Shown here: positions 28,427 through 37,588 of the stretch, piece after piece
Layout of the letters: every line of letters starts with the position of its first letter
How positions within the stretch are numbered: the first letter of the stretch is position 1
Assembly (NCBI RefSeq): GCF_007748175.1
Contig: NZ_CP037422.1
Coordinates: forward strand, 1,218,528 to 1,282,527
Direction: 5' to 3'
From: Gimesia aquarii
Lineage (GTDB): Bacteria; Planctomycetota; Planctomycetia; Planctomycetales; Planctomycetaceae
DNA length: 64,000 nucleotides
Translations under genes and position numbers: made by a program
Notes under the pieces: model-generated
Databases searched by the model: none
What the model was told of the DNA's origin: nothing
What the model saw: only the letters and a program-made list of their open reading frames with translations

Positions 28427-30430
28427 CTACTCAGCAGGGATTGTACCAATTCCACTGGCGTTTGTAACAATGAAGGTTTGCCTGTTGAGTAGCTGATTTG
28501 TTTGTTCGTCATATACCGAAGTTTCAAATTTTGCTATTCCGAATGGTATGTGGTCACACAGCCAGAGATCTTTTCGGTATCTCAGTTTTTTTTCTGACTC
28601 CGTGTTAGCAGCAACAATGACTGATACCTGAGAAGCCGCCAGTTGGCAGCGAAAGGCGTCATCGCGCAGGGGGGTGAATATATGGCGGATCTTTCCAGCA
28701 TTAAATTTACGGGGGCGCGGCATACCATAAAAGAAACGATAGGCTGCATTTTTCTCTGCCTGGCTGATTTCTGGATGAGGCCAACGTAAAAACACTTTTG
28801 GCCATTTCCCGGCTTGAAAGGCGACCACGTCGATGGTGTATTGTTTTGATTCGACTTCCTTAGTTCCCAGGAATCGTGTTACCTGAATCGTACGCAGGTT
28901 TTTTGAGGCTTCGTTTTCAAGTGAAGGTTTCACGGTGAGAGTGAGTTTCATCAGGCGGCCATCAATACCTGGCCCTGTGAATTCGACGAATGGTTCTGGA
29001 GTTTCAGCTGTCGGCTCAGGGATGGAGAAGAGCCATGTTGTCATCGGGTGGTCAAGTGCTGGAGGTCGTTGATTGTAGTTTATCCAACCGGACTGTTGAA
29101 ACATTGTAAATATCCAAGGCGCCCGCCATGGATTATGTAATGGATAATTGGCTGAGAAGACCGACACTATTAGGCATAATGATCCAAAGACCTGAAGCCA
29201 ACGTTTGTGAGAAAACAGATCCAGGAAAGGAATCATGCTGATTAGCCAGAAAGGAGTGAGCCATAGCATCCAGCGTAATGCTGAACTATTCCCGCCATAA
29301 TTATAATTGCTTGTTTTGCTAAGATAAAATCCGAATAAAATTAGAGTCAGGACTAGGCTAATCCATAACAGAGGGCGTAGCACATTCGCTTTGAATTTGC
29401 TGAGAAAGAGCCAGGAGAGCAATGTCAACAAATAGATTGGAGAGAGTGAAAAAATACCATGATGCCCGAAAGTACAATGGAAAAAATAAACCAACGGGGA
29501 ATCCAGACTTCGATCAAGTCCTTGTGGATTTTTCCAATAGCTCGGGATTCCACGATATTCGAAGAGATATTTTTCGGTTCCATAGTACAGATAGAAGGGT
29601 TTCCAGCCACCCGTTGCGGCATAGTTAGTCACAAAGAAACCGACCAAAGGTAGGAGTGCTGCGGGGGTAAACACAAAGCAAGTGAAACGAGGGTTCGCTT
29701 TGAACAAGAGGCCAAAAACGATCAAACCAAATAGGGCCGCCGGTAACTCATTACAGCAGGTAAACATGGCAAAAAAACCAGCCAGCAAAAAATACCGTTT
29801 CTTTTGTTCCTGATCCAGTAAAATCCTCATGAAAGGATACAAGGCGAAAACGGCGCTGGATGTGGCGATTGAATGATTATTGAGTGTCAAAAGAAACGGT
29901 GTTAAAAGGGTAGCAAAACAGCCGGATATAACCACAAAATAACGAGTAAAGTCGTGGTGTGCATACCGTTCGACTATCGCGCAAATGAGTAACAAAGCGA
30001 TGATCATCGGTAACAGATTAACCACTACCAATATAATATGAGACACGTCGTACAAATTCTGATTCAGATTAAGGTCCGTTGTGGTTTTGATGATCCAATA
30101 GAGACCAGCGACGAGTGTTGGAAACAGAGGTGGCTTCGTTGAATAAAAATGACCTTCATGACGGACTTTATCAATGCTCGACCAACCCGCTTGTTCATTG
30201 ATCGTGTCAATTGCGTACGTACCTTCTTCCACCAACGACCAGATAGTACACCACCGCGACCGATCATTGGCACTTTGTAGAGGCGCGCTGTTCAGAATCG
30301 CTGCCAGTCCTTGGCCAGTTGTCACTGCCAGTAACAAAATATATACGAGCCAACGAAGCTTTCGAGAGCAAGCGGTCTGCTCCGGAAGTTCTCCAGAAGC
30401 TGTTGAAATTGAGGTGGTTGAGGTGGTCAT
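28427..30430 (-). CDS. Polytopic membrane protein with glycosyltransferase-like N-terminus
   Basis: About 667 residues from the ATG at 30430; a longer frame starts at 30502. Ten or more transmembrane helices. The first loop has NDRSRWCTIWSLVEEGTYAIDT, the ArnT/PMT-like pattern, followed by HEGHFYSTKPPLFP. The C-terminal 200 residues are soluble and beta-rich (VEFTGPGIDGRLMKLTLTV; FLGTKEVESKQYTID), an extracytoplasmic domain not common in this family. Function inferred as lipid-linked sugar transfer or polymer assembly. Upstream region contains no obvious operon partner. Confidence 0.78.
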   Translation of the reverse strand: MTTSTTSISTASGELPEQTACSRKLRWLVYILLLAVTTGQGLAAILNSAPLQSANDRSRWCTIWSLVEEGTYAIDTINEQAGWSSIDKVRHEGHFYSTKPPLFPTLVAGLYWIIKTTTDLNLNQNLYDVSHIILVVVNLLPMIIALLLICAIVERYAHHDFTRYFVVISGCFATLLTPFLLTLNNHSIATSSAVFALYPFMRILLDQEQKKRYFLLAGFFAMFTCCNELPAALFGLIVFGLLFKANPRFTCFVFTPAALLPLVGFFVTNYAATGGWKPFYLYYGTEKYLFEYRGIPSYWKNPQGLDRSLDSPLVYFFHCTFGHHGIFSLSPIYLLTLLSWLFLSKFKANVLRPLLWISLVLTLILFGFYLSKTSNYNYGGNSSALRWMLWLTPFWLISMIPFLDLFSHKRWLQVFGSLCLIVSVFSANYPLHNPWRAPWIFTMFQQSGWINYNQRPPALDHPMTTWLFSIPEPTAETPEPFVEFTGPGIDGRLMKLTLTVKPSLENEASKNLRTIQVTRFLGTKEVESKQYTIDVVAFQAGKWPKVFLRWPHPEISQAEKNAAYRFFYGMPRPRKFNAGKIRHIFTPLRDDAFRCQLAASQVSVIVAANTESEKKLRYRKDLWLCDHIPFGIAKFETSVYDEQTNQLLNRQTFIVTNASGIGTIPAE

Positions 30431-30673
30431 AAAACAGGGATGGTTTCCGAAATTGCGCAGATCAGTTTCCGTTTTTCTTTGAGAGATAAAAAAGTAGAAC
30501 ACAGCGTATTCCTTTTTGCCTCAGTTTTCAGATTATAATAAGCTGCAAAAAAAACAAACGGGGAACTGGTGGCTTTACACCTTGTTTTTTGTTTTTTCGA
30601 CAAAAAACGTGCCTTGATAGATAAGATAAATCAAACTTCAAGCAAAGAAGGGCGACGTTTGCAGTGGAAAGAC

Positions 30674-32131
30674 TTAGAATAACTCGTGGATGGGGGCACC
30701 ATTTTCAATGACGGGAATGGGGCGTCCTTTGTCATCGACGTAATGTGTATCCAGGGGGACTCCCATATATTTGTAGATTGTTGCAGCAAGATCTCCTGGA
30801 CGAACAGGGCGATGTTTGATATTGGCACCGTCCTTTTCACTGGCACCAATTACCTGACCATGATTCAATCCACCACCCGCCATGCACATCGACATTACCA
30901 CGGGCCAGTGATTGCGGCCATCAGTGCTTCCCTGCGTTCCAGAGACGGGAGTTCGACCAAATTCGCCCATTGCAATGACCAGGACTTCATCCAGTAATCC
31001 ACGTTCTTCAAGGTCTTGAACTAATGTGGTCAGTAAATGATCAAATAAAGGTAATATCGGTCCCAGACCATTTTTAATCCCACCATAAGGGGGGACATTA
31101 TCACCATGATTGTCCCATGTTCCGGAAGCGGTATGGTAACTCAGATCGAGCGTTACAAAAGCACTTCCGGCCTCCACCAGGCGCCGGGCGAGAAGCGCCT
31201 GTTGACACCAGAGATGTTTGCCATAGCGATCGCGCATGGTCGCTGATTCCTGGTTCAGATCGAATGCATGTTGTACTTTCTGACCGAGCACCATTTCATA
31301 AGCCTGTTGACTGTAACTGTCTAGCGCTGTCATAGAGCCTGCTTGATCAATATCACTTCGCAATTTGTCGAATTGTTGCATTAAATCACGCCTGCTCTTC
31401 ATTCGCTCGGAGGAGAGTCCGGAGGCGAGTTGGAACATTTTTCCGCCACTCATTTTGCCAGTATCTTTTCCCACCAGATCATAGACCGGCAAGTTTGCTG
31501 CATCGTTGGCGATGAAGGGGTCATACTCTTTTCCCAGATAGCCCCCCCAGGCGATATGCGAATGATGCTTCATAAACGCGACATATGGGGGCATGCTGGG
31601 ATCGTTGGGACCATGGTGTTTGGCGACGATGGAAGCGATAGCTGGATATTTATCCCCTTTTCGATTGGTACGTGGGGCCGCTAATAGATTGGCGGTCTGC
31701 ATGACTTGATTGGGTTGATGGCTGCTGAATTTGGGATCGACTGATCGGATCAAAGTAAAGCGATCCATCATTGCCGCCTGCTTGGGAAGCCGGTCGCAAA
31801 TTGTAATGCCGGGTACGGAAGTTTCTGTCACTCCAAAGGGACCGCGATTTTGTATGGGACGATCCGGTTTAGGGTCCCAGGTATCAATGTGACTGGGGCC
31901 GCCGGTCATCCAAAGGAGGATTACGCTTTTTTTCGGTAGTGAAGATTTTCCTACGGATTTCAACTGGTCTGAAGCCCGTAACAGATTTGGTACCGAGAGC
32001 CCCGCGATTCCTGCGAGCGAAGCTTTTAGCATATTCCGACGACTACGCAAAACTAAGCCCTCAGGAATCAGGGGATTGAAGGCTGTAAAGGCGTGTTGCC
32101 CATGAGTATTTGAATGTTGATTGAACTTCAT
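30674..32131 (-). CDS. DUF1501 Tat-exported protein
   Basis: 485 residues from the ATG at 32131 (a longer frame begins at 32233). A twin-arginine-type signal SRRNMLKASLAGIAGLS lies near residues 31-47, as in other DUF1501 proteins. The body has SVILLWMTGGPSHIDTWDPKP (metal-binding Asp region of the alkaline-phosphatase-like superfamily), a central helical part and GEFGRTPVSGTQGSTDGRNHWP. The proteins are often paired with DUF1549/1553 cytochromes and are thought to be exported sulfatase/phosphatase-superfamily hydrolases of unknown substrate. Confidence 0.93.
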   Translation of the reverse strand: MKFNQHSNTHGQHAFTAFNPLIPEGLVLRSRRNMLKASLAGIAGLSVPNLLRASDQLKSVGKSSLPKKSVILLWMTGGPSHIDTWDPKPDRPIQNRGPFGVTETSVPGITICDRLPKQAAMMDRFTLIRSVDPKFSSHQPNQVMQTANLLAAPRTNRKGDKYPAIASIVAKHHGPNDPSMPPYVAFMKHHSHIAWGGYLGKEYDPFIANDAANLPVYDLVGKDTGKMSGGKMFQLASGLSSERMKSRRDLMQQFDKLRSDIDQAGSMTALDSYSQQAYEMVLGQKVQHAFDLNQESATMRDRYGKHLWCQQALLARRLVEAGSAFVTLDLSYHTASGTWDNHGDNVPPYGGIKNGLGPILPLFDHLLTTLVQDLEERGLLDEVLVIAMGEFGRTPVSGTQGSTDGRNHWPVVMSMCMAGGGLNHGQVIGASEKDGANIKHRPVRPGDLAATIYKYMGVPLDTHYVDDKGRPIPVIENGAPIHELF

Positions 32132-32312
32132 ATCAGACTCAACTTCCCATTCTGTTATGACGAAGCACGAGCGGTGCGTACGAACTAAATATTTAATCTT
32201 CTTAAATATATCGTCATTCGTTGATGCGTTCAATAGATTTCTAAGTTGTCAGGGGGAAATAAACAGAAAAAGAACAGGTTCCATGCAAGAAAAACAGGTG
32301 AATTCTGCTAAT

Positions 32313-34982
32313 TTACTGAGCCGGTTCTAAGCAGATCCAGTTCAGGCAGGTGTTTGTCCCCGCTGTCGCTTTTCCAATTTCGACCGTCAGTCGTCCATCG
32401 GTGACATCGACAAAGACGTTCTGTTCGCGAAATGCACCACTGGCCGTCACGACATCTTTAATAACCTGATTGCCTTCAACTGTCACCCACTGTCCGGTCT
32501 GTTCGTGTCCAGAGTCTCCCACGCAAACCGTGACTAGCCAGCGCCCGTTGGAGACTTTACACTCCCAAATATCATGATCACGTGTAAAAAGAAATGTATC
32601 CCGATAGGATTCCGGAAGAATTTTGCGCTGTCGATGATTGTGTCTGATATCACGACTCCACCCGAATCCACGTTTTTGATCGAATTTAAAACCATGGTCC
32701 GCTTCAAAGTTTGGCAAGGGGGCTGAGTGCAGTCCTGTGAAATTGATTCTTCGGGAATGTGGCGTTTTCGATTTGTCTAACAATCCATCTTGGTCTGCCG
32801 TTAATTTTTCCTGTTTCCATTCAATCGGTTTTCCGGGAGTGAACGGAGTGGGGTCATCAACATCCAAAATACTATCACCGTCTGCATCGTGAGTTGTCAA
32901 ACGACGAAAATTTCGGATGGGTTGGTCTTTGATGAGCTCCCACAATTGTTGACAAAATTTTCCTCGACTGATTTCATTAGAAATCTCCAATGTCAAATCA
33001 GATTGTTCGATGGTCTCTAGTGCTAAGCGTTTCGTTTCCCTTTGCCACTCAGTTGTTGCGCGATCATTGGGACGAAAATCGACTTTCCGCACTTCCATCG
33101 GGATCACTCCCCGTGCAGCGAGACGATTAATGGCCACAAAGTAGGGATGAGCGGGTGCCAAATCGCGATATGGCCAGATTAACACAGGCGTTCCTGTCTC
33201 AAGTGTTCCACATAATGCCGTGCGTACTCGCTCCAATTGCTCACGCTGAAAAGGAATTTCTCGAGGAGCAATCCCATGACGTAAGGAAATAGCTGCAGTG
33301 GCGCCGGCAGCCTGACCAATGGCCACACACTGATCATGTAACCGAATTGCCGCGCTGACAATACTGCTATATCCAACGTTTTTTTGTGCTCCCAGTAAGC
33401 CATCCATATTTATAGGAATTAAGCTCCTCAACGGGAACACAGAACGATCACTGATCAGGCTCGTATTACGGCCTGGTTTTTCATAGTCGATCCAGGGACC
33501 TTTATTCCCTTCTCTTTTTAAATAAGCACGTCCCGTCCGATGGAAATCGTAATGAAATTGCCAGGCGAATAGTCCATCCGGATACATCACATGTGCAAAT
33601 CGCTCGCGTGCGAATTTTTTTGTGGGACCATCATGATTGCGACCATCCTGCTCCCGCATCATATACAGGGCTTTCAGCCGCAACGATTCGCGAATGTAGG
33701 GTTTGTGCGGTAGTTGGTCTTCAGTTCCAAATTCATCACTGAGCTGAAAATGTCTAAAACTGTTGGTTTTATCGGGAGCATGTTCATGTACAAAGTTTTG
33801 CAGGTGGTATAACAGACATAGCGAATGTCGTTTTGCATCTTCAAAGATAATTTGCCTTTGCTGGCGGTTCATTAATACGATATTTTTCTTCGAAGCACCT
33901 GGTTCAGTTTCTTCTAGTGCCTCGATCACATGATGTGGCAGCCGCTCGAGTGGGTAATCCTGGCCTAACATATAATTCAGCAGAATACTTGTCTTGTGAT
34001 CTAGGCTCGTATAACCATCTACGATGCGACGCACGGTAAAAATTGAGAGTTGACGCGGCGATGCTTTACCCGCATCGGGCCAATGGGGGATGGATCCCAA
34101 TCTTACCGGTCGATCCCATTGAAGCTGTTTCATCTTAGAGAGACTGAGTTTTGAAGTACGCACAAAATTACGATCATCGTAGCGTTTTGGTTTAGGTATC
34201 GGTGAATCTTTGTCGGATTCTTCAACGATCATCGCCCAGGTAATGGGATTCATTTCGTTGGCAGGATAGTTGCTGGTATCCAGTGGTGCACTTGGTTCGT
34301 TATAACGCGATTGAGGATCAGCTCCAAATTCAAATTCAGTTCCAGAAACCTGAATTGCCTCACCCCAATCGGAAGCATCGATGGTTAATCTGGCGGTGCA
34401 GTGCAGGTCTGGTTTTTCAGAACCGACTGGCGCAAACCAGAGTCCCATTAATTGAGGATGTTGTTTCTGGCGATTGACATCTGCTTTGACAGGATATCGG
34501 CGTGTGATTAATCGAACCTGTCCGCTGTCGATATAAGGTTGAAGCATTTCTCGAAAAATTACTTGAGCTTCAGCAGGGCGAAAGGTGGAAGGGCCGTGAT
34601 AAGGACGTCCTGGCATGGGAGTCCCATATTTTTGTGTGTTAAACGCTTCAATACGATCCATTAATTCTTTGAACAGTCCACTACGATGAAAGGAGCGTTT
34701 CATTGGATGCCAGTCGACTCCCCAGCCCACTTTACCAGTTCCTTTATTTTCATCAACGCAAGCCAGTGCTTGTTCTGTGTACTGCCCCCCCAGCCACTCA
34801 CCATCCAATACGAGCGTAATCGATTTGACCTGTAAGCGAGCGGCCTGGATCGCGGCTGCCCAACCCGACTCTGTTCCGCCGACGATTAATAAATCGCACT
34901 TCAACTCTTTTACTTCCGCGCGCAGAGGAAGACACACGGTCATCAGAATTAAAAAATAGAGTGTTTGTTGTTTTGTCATCAA
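32313..34982 (-). CDS. Secreted FAD-dependent oxidoreductase with added C-terminal domains
   Basis: 889 residues. A signal peptide (MMTKQQTLYFLILMTVCLPLRAE) is followed at about 30 by the dinucleotide-binding motif LLIVGGTESGWAAAIQAARL, then the FAD_oxidored (xanthan-lyase-associated) domain through about 600 (PINMDGLLGAQKNVGYSSIVS). A calcium-type repeat DADGDSILDVDDPTPF, like thrombospondin type 3, links to a C-terminal beta domain (about 760-889; FKFDQKRGFGWSRDIR) resembling malectin/carbohydrate-binding modules. Role likely oxidation of an extracellular or periplasmic polysaccharide-related substrate, not proven. Sits just upstream of the DUF1501 gene (182 bp) on the same strand. Confidence 0.88.
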   Translation of the reverse strand: MMTKQQTLYFLILMTVCLPLRAEVKELKCDLLIVGGTESGWAAAIQAARLQVKSITLVLDGEWLGGQYTEQALACVDENKGTGKVGWGVDWHPMKRSFHRSGLFKELMDRIEAFNTQKYGTPMPGRPYHGPSTFRPAEAQVIFREMLQPYIDSGQVRLITRRYPVKADVNRQKQHPQLMGLWFAPVGSEKPDLHCTARLTIDASDWGEAIQVSGTEFEFGADPQSRYNEPSAPLDTSNYPANEMNPITWAMIVEESDKDSPIPKPKRYDDRNFVRTSKLSLSKMKQLQWDRPVRLGSIPHWPDAGKASPRQLSIFTVRRIVDGYTSLDHKTSILLNYMLGQDYPLERLPHHVIEALEETEPGASKKNIVLMNRQQRQIIFEDAKRHSLCLLYHLQNFVHEHAPDKTNSFRHFQLSDEFGTEDQLPHKPYIRESLRLKALYMMREQDGRNHDGPTKKFARERFAHVMYPDGLFAWQFHYDFHRTGRAYLKREGNKGPWIDYEKPGRNTSLISDRSVFPLRSLIPINMDGLLGAQKNVGYSSIVSAAIRLHDQCVAIGQAAGATAAISLRHGIAPREIPFQREQLERVRTALCGTLETGTPVLIWPYRDLAPAHPYFVAINRLAARGVIPMEVRKVDFRPNDRATTEWQRETKRLALETIEQSDLTLEISNEISRGKFCQQLWELIKDQPIRNFRRLTTHDADGDSILDVDDPTPFTPGKPIEWKQEKLTADQDGLLDKSKTPHSRRINFTGLHSAPLPNFEADHGFKFDQKRGFGWSRDIRHNHRQRKILPESYRDTFLFTRDHDIWECKVSNGRWLVTVCVGDSGHEQTGQWVTVEGNQVIKDVVTASGAFREQNVFVDVTDGRLTVEIGKATAGTNTCLNWICLEPAQ

Positions 34983-35025
34983 TTGATTTTCTTATTCAGT
35001 ATTTATTCTTATGTATCATTTATTC

Positions 35026-35457
35026 TTATATATCTTTGTTCTGCTTAATATCAGCGGATGTGATTTCAAAGTTTTGTGTTGTACTTTTCTCAGGTAGTGT
35101 CATTATTAAATGATAATCTACAAAAATCGGAGCACCATCCCCCAATGCTTCCGGGTTGCTACTCCCCTCAAATCCACTGATGAGAATTTTGTAGGGACCT
35201 CCAAGTAATCCCTTGCCTGCTGGAGTTTCATAACGACCTTCGATGATCTTGGCCATACTTCCTGGGCCGGGTAACGAATCTGGTTCAAAAGAGATATAAC
35301 CAATGGGAATTGGTTTTCCATTAAAGGTCACCGTCCCTGAATAGTCGTATTTGGTAAGACCAGAATTCGAGCCTCCACATCCGATGAGAGCGCACAAAAA
35401 AATGAGGAAGCCAAATTGATGATAACTGATTCGTTTGGCAATGTTTGTGTGAATCAT
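35026..35457 (-). CDS. Planctomycete lipoprotein with carboxypeptidase-regulatory-like domain
   Basis: 143 residues. A lipoprotein signal with lipobox cysteine ([11 protein letters not shown]) is followed by a small beta domain ([22 protein letters not shown] ... PYKILISGF), the Transthyretin/CarboxypepD_reg-like fold typical of planctomycete lipoproteins. It starts four bases before the stop of the DUF1559 gene (ATGA overlap), so the two are translationally coupled. Function unknown. Confidence 0.88.
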   Translation of the reverse strand: MIHTNIAKRISYHQFGFLIFLCALIGCGGSNSGLTKYDYSGTVTFNGKPIPIGYISFEPDSLPGPGSMAKIIEGRYETPAGKGLLGGPYKILISGFEGSSNPEALGDGAPIFVDYHLIMTLPEKSTTQNFEITSADIKQNKDI

Positions 35458-36512
35458 TTTTGGAATCCTCCGATTGGAAGCCCATCATCTCGGTCACTGA
35501 GAGTTCGATAAGTGGTTAAATCCATATTCTCACTGAGAAAATGGACTGAGCCATCGGCCATACAGACATGACATCCCCCTTCGTGAAAGCTGCCAAAAGC
35601 TCCACTCATGGCTCCACGATTGCTGTATCCAGTATCCGTTTTTGAACCATCTGAATCCAGGTAATTGATTTGCCAGCGTGCTCCTACCTGGACTCCGGGA
35701 ATTTCACCCGGTGCTTGATGACTGGAATCACTTGAGGCCCAACCATAGTGTGCATCTGCAGGAGTCCGGCTTCCAGGCCTGAGTTGATACTTGGACTCAG
35801 CCACCATAAATACGTTCGTTGAACCATCGGTAATATCTCGCATGCGAATTCTGGAATCGGTGTGAAGAATCCCATTGGTAAAAAACCAACGATCAGTTTG
35901 TGTCGAACACCTTCCCGAGGCTGGGCCAGTGGCTCCACCATTCACACCAAAGTAGCTACTGTTGTTAGCCCCGGCTTGAGAGTTGATATCACTCGGACAT
36001 TGAAATTTTGGGTTTCCTTTCAAAAACTCCGTATGATTAGCCGCAGAGCCATGTGGATGTGTTCCCGTTGGAGCGTGGTTGGCGAAACCGGTAAAGGGCT
36101 CTTCAAAGACAAACAGATTGTAACGATTGCTTTCGTCGAGGAATGGCAGTATCAACACTGTCCAGGGAGGGCCATTCCTGACACTACTTCCGCTTGCGGG
36201 AAAATTACACCAGCCAGTTTGCGGAAACGCACTGCCCATCACAGTACCAGGCGGAAAAACACTATGGGTCTCATGATAATTGTGTAATGCGAGCCCAATT
36301 TGTTTCAGGCGATTTCTACAATCAGAACGTCTTGCCGCTTCGCGTGCCTGTTGGACTGCTGGTAACAAGAGCGCAATGAGAATGGCGATGATTGCTATTA
36401 CAACCAGTAATTCAATGAGCGTAAATCCCCGACGAGAGGAGCAAATATTTCTCAGCCGGTGTTGCCTGGCAGAATGCGAGATCTGACTATGTATTTGATG
36501 TGTCGCTGGCAT
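35454..36512 (-). CDS. DUF1559 prepilin-type N-terminal cleavage protein
   Basis: 352 residues from the ATG at 36512, which has GAGGAG nine bases upstream; a longer frame from 36542 lacks this. Prepilin motif [20 protein letters not shown] (about residues 28-47), then [27 protein letters not shown], and the C-terminal [15 protein letters not shown] block of DUF1559. Its stop overlaps the start of the lipoprotein gene by four bases. The IclR gene lies 65 bp upstream on the same strand. Confidence 0.94.
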   Translation of the reverse strand: MPATHQIHSQISHSARQHRLRNICSSRRGFTLIELLVVIAIIAILIALLLPAVQQAREAARRSDCRNRLKQIGLALHNYHETHSVFPPGTVMGSAFPQTGWCNFPASGSSVRNGPPWTVLILPFLDESNRYNLFVFEEPFTGFANHAPTGTHPHGSAANHTEFLKGNPKFQCPSDINSQAGANNSSYFGVNGGATGPASGRCSTQTDRWFFTNGILHTDSRIRMRDITDGSTNVFMVAESKYQLRPGSRTPADAHYGWASSDSSHQAPGEIPGVQVGARWQINYLDSDGSKTDTGYSNRGAMSGAFGSFHEGGCHVCMADGSVHFLSENMDLTTYRTLSDRDDGLPIGGFQK

Positions 36513-36577
36513 GATGTTTAGCTCCTCAACGATCAGGTACAAAAGAAACTGCTATTCATAAAATAATAGATATAACG

Positions 36578-37366
36578 TCATACATAACCCATTCGAGATG
36601 AGATTTCCGCGGCATGTTTTTTTACGATTTCAGCAAACTTGTCAAAATGCTGCTGTCCGATTCTTGGTTCAGGACCAGTGACCCAAATGGAAGCAATGGG
36701 GTAGCCACTATGGTCAAAAATGGGGGCAGCAACGCAGTTGATGCCTTCGACTTCTTCTCCCCAATCGACAGCATAACCTAGATCACAGGACGCTTTGAGC
36801 GTGGACTTCAATTTCTTTATGCTCGTAATGGTACGGTTGGTATATTTTTTGAGTGTCAATTTTGCGATGAGTCGCTCTTGTTCTGCAGGTGGCAGATAAG
36901 CCAGCATAATTTTGGCAGGGGCAGCGACATGTAAAGGAAAACGAGTGCCCAATTCGACGAGTACCTTAATTGGATGATTGCTGGCAACTTGTCCCAGTAC
37001 AACACCTTCCCGATCTATAAGACGTCCTACCAAAGTCGTTTCACCCGTTTCATCTCGCAGCCGACGTAGCACATCGATCGAGTTTTCCAGTAGTTGTTCT
37101 GCACCTGCTCCTCTACCTCCTAATCCCAGGAACTTTCCGCTCAAACGAAACTGCTGAGTTTTTTCATCACGCAACACATAGCCATAGGCAAGAAGTGTAC
37201 TCAGAATTCGAAATGCGCTATTTTTCGGGATTTCTAAAGCGACGCTTACGTCGCTCATAGTGATTCCTTCAGGGCGATCTGCCAAATGTTCCACAATTTT
37301 GATGGCCCGTTCGAGATTAGGCACATGGTAGCGGTCTGTATCTATCGCGGCAGTTTTCTTTTTCAT
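36578..37366 (-). CDS. IclR family transcriptional regulator
   Basis: 262 residues: an N-terminal winged HTH (VEHLADRPEGITMSDVSVALEIPKNSAFRILSTL), then the IclR effector-binding domain with LRDETGETTLVGRL, LGTRFPLHVAAPAKIML and GINCVAAPIFDHSG. It lies between its own promoter and the DUF1559 gene 65 bp downstream. The inducer is unknown. A canonical promoter is visible upstream (separate entry). Confidence 0.93.
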   Translation of the reverse strand: MKKKTAAIDTDRYHVPNLERAIKIVEHLADRPEGITMSDVSVALEIPKNSAFRILSTLLAYGYVLRDEKTQQFRLSGKFLGLGGRGAGAEQLLENSIDVLRRLRDETGETTLVGRLIDREGVVLGQVASNHPIKVLVELGTRFPLHVAAPAKIMLAYLPPAEQERLIAKLTLKKYTNRTITSIKKLKSTLKASCDLGYAVDWGEEVEGINCVAAPIFDHSGYPIASIWVTGPEPRIGQQHFDKFAEIVKKHAAEISSRMGYV

Positions 37367-37395
37367 AGTTTGACCTGTAGATTATTGTTTGATAT

Positions 37396-37424
37396 ATAGT
37401 ACATATGAAGCATCGTGCTGTCAA
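37396..37424 (-). promoter_or_regulatory. Sigma-70-type promoter of the IclR gene at 36.6 kb
   Basis: TTGACA (37424-37419), a 17-base spacer and TACTAT (37401-37396) on the minus strand; the start of transcription would be near 37389, about 22 bases before the ATG. Confidence 0.7.
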
Positions 37425-37588
37425 ATAAAATAAGCGAATTCTGATCTGAAATCGATTTTCACTGAAGTAGACGAGACGATATTCGCAGTTAATTCTTGGT
37501 TGCTAAACGCGATTGCGTCTATTTCTAAACGTTCTCGATTTTCATTTGTAATGAAATCTATGGATCTAACGATTTAATTAGCAACAAA

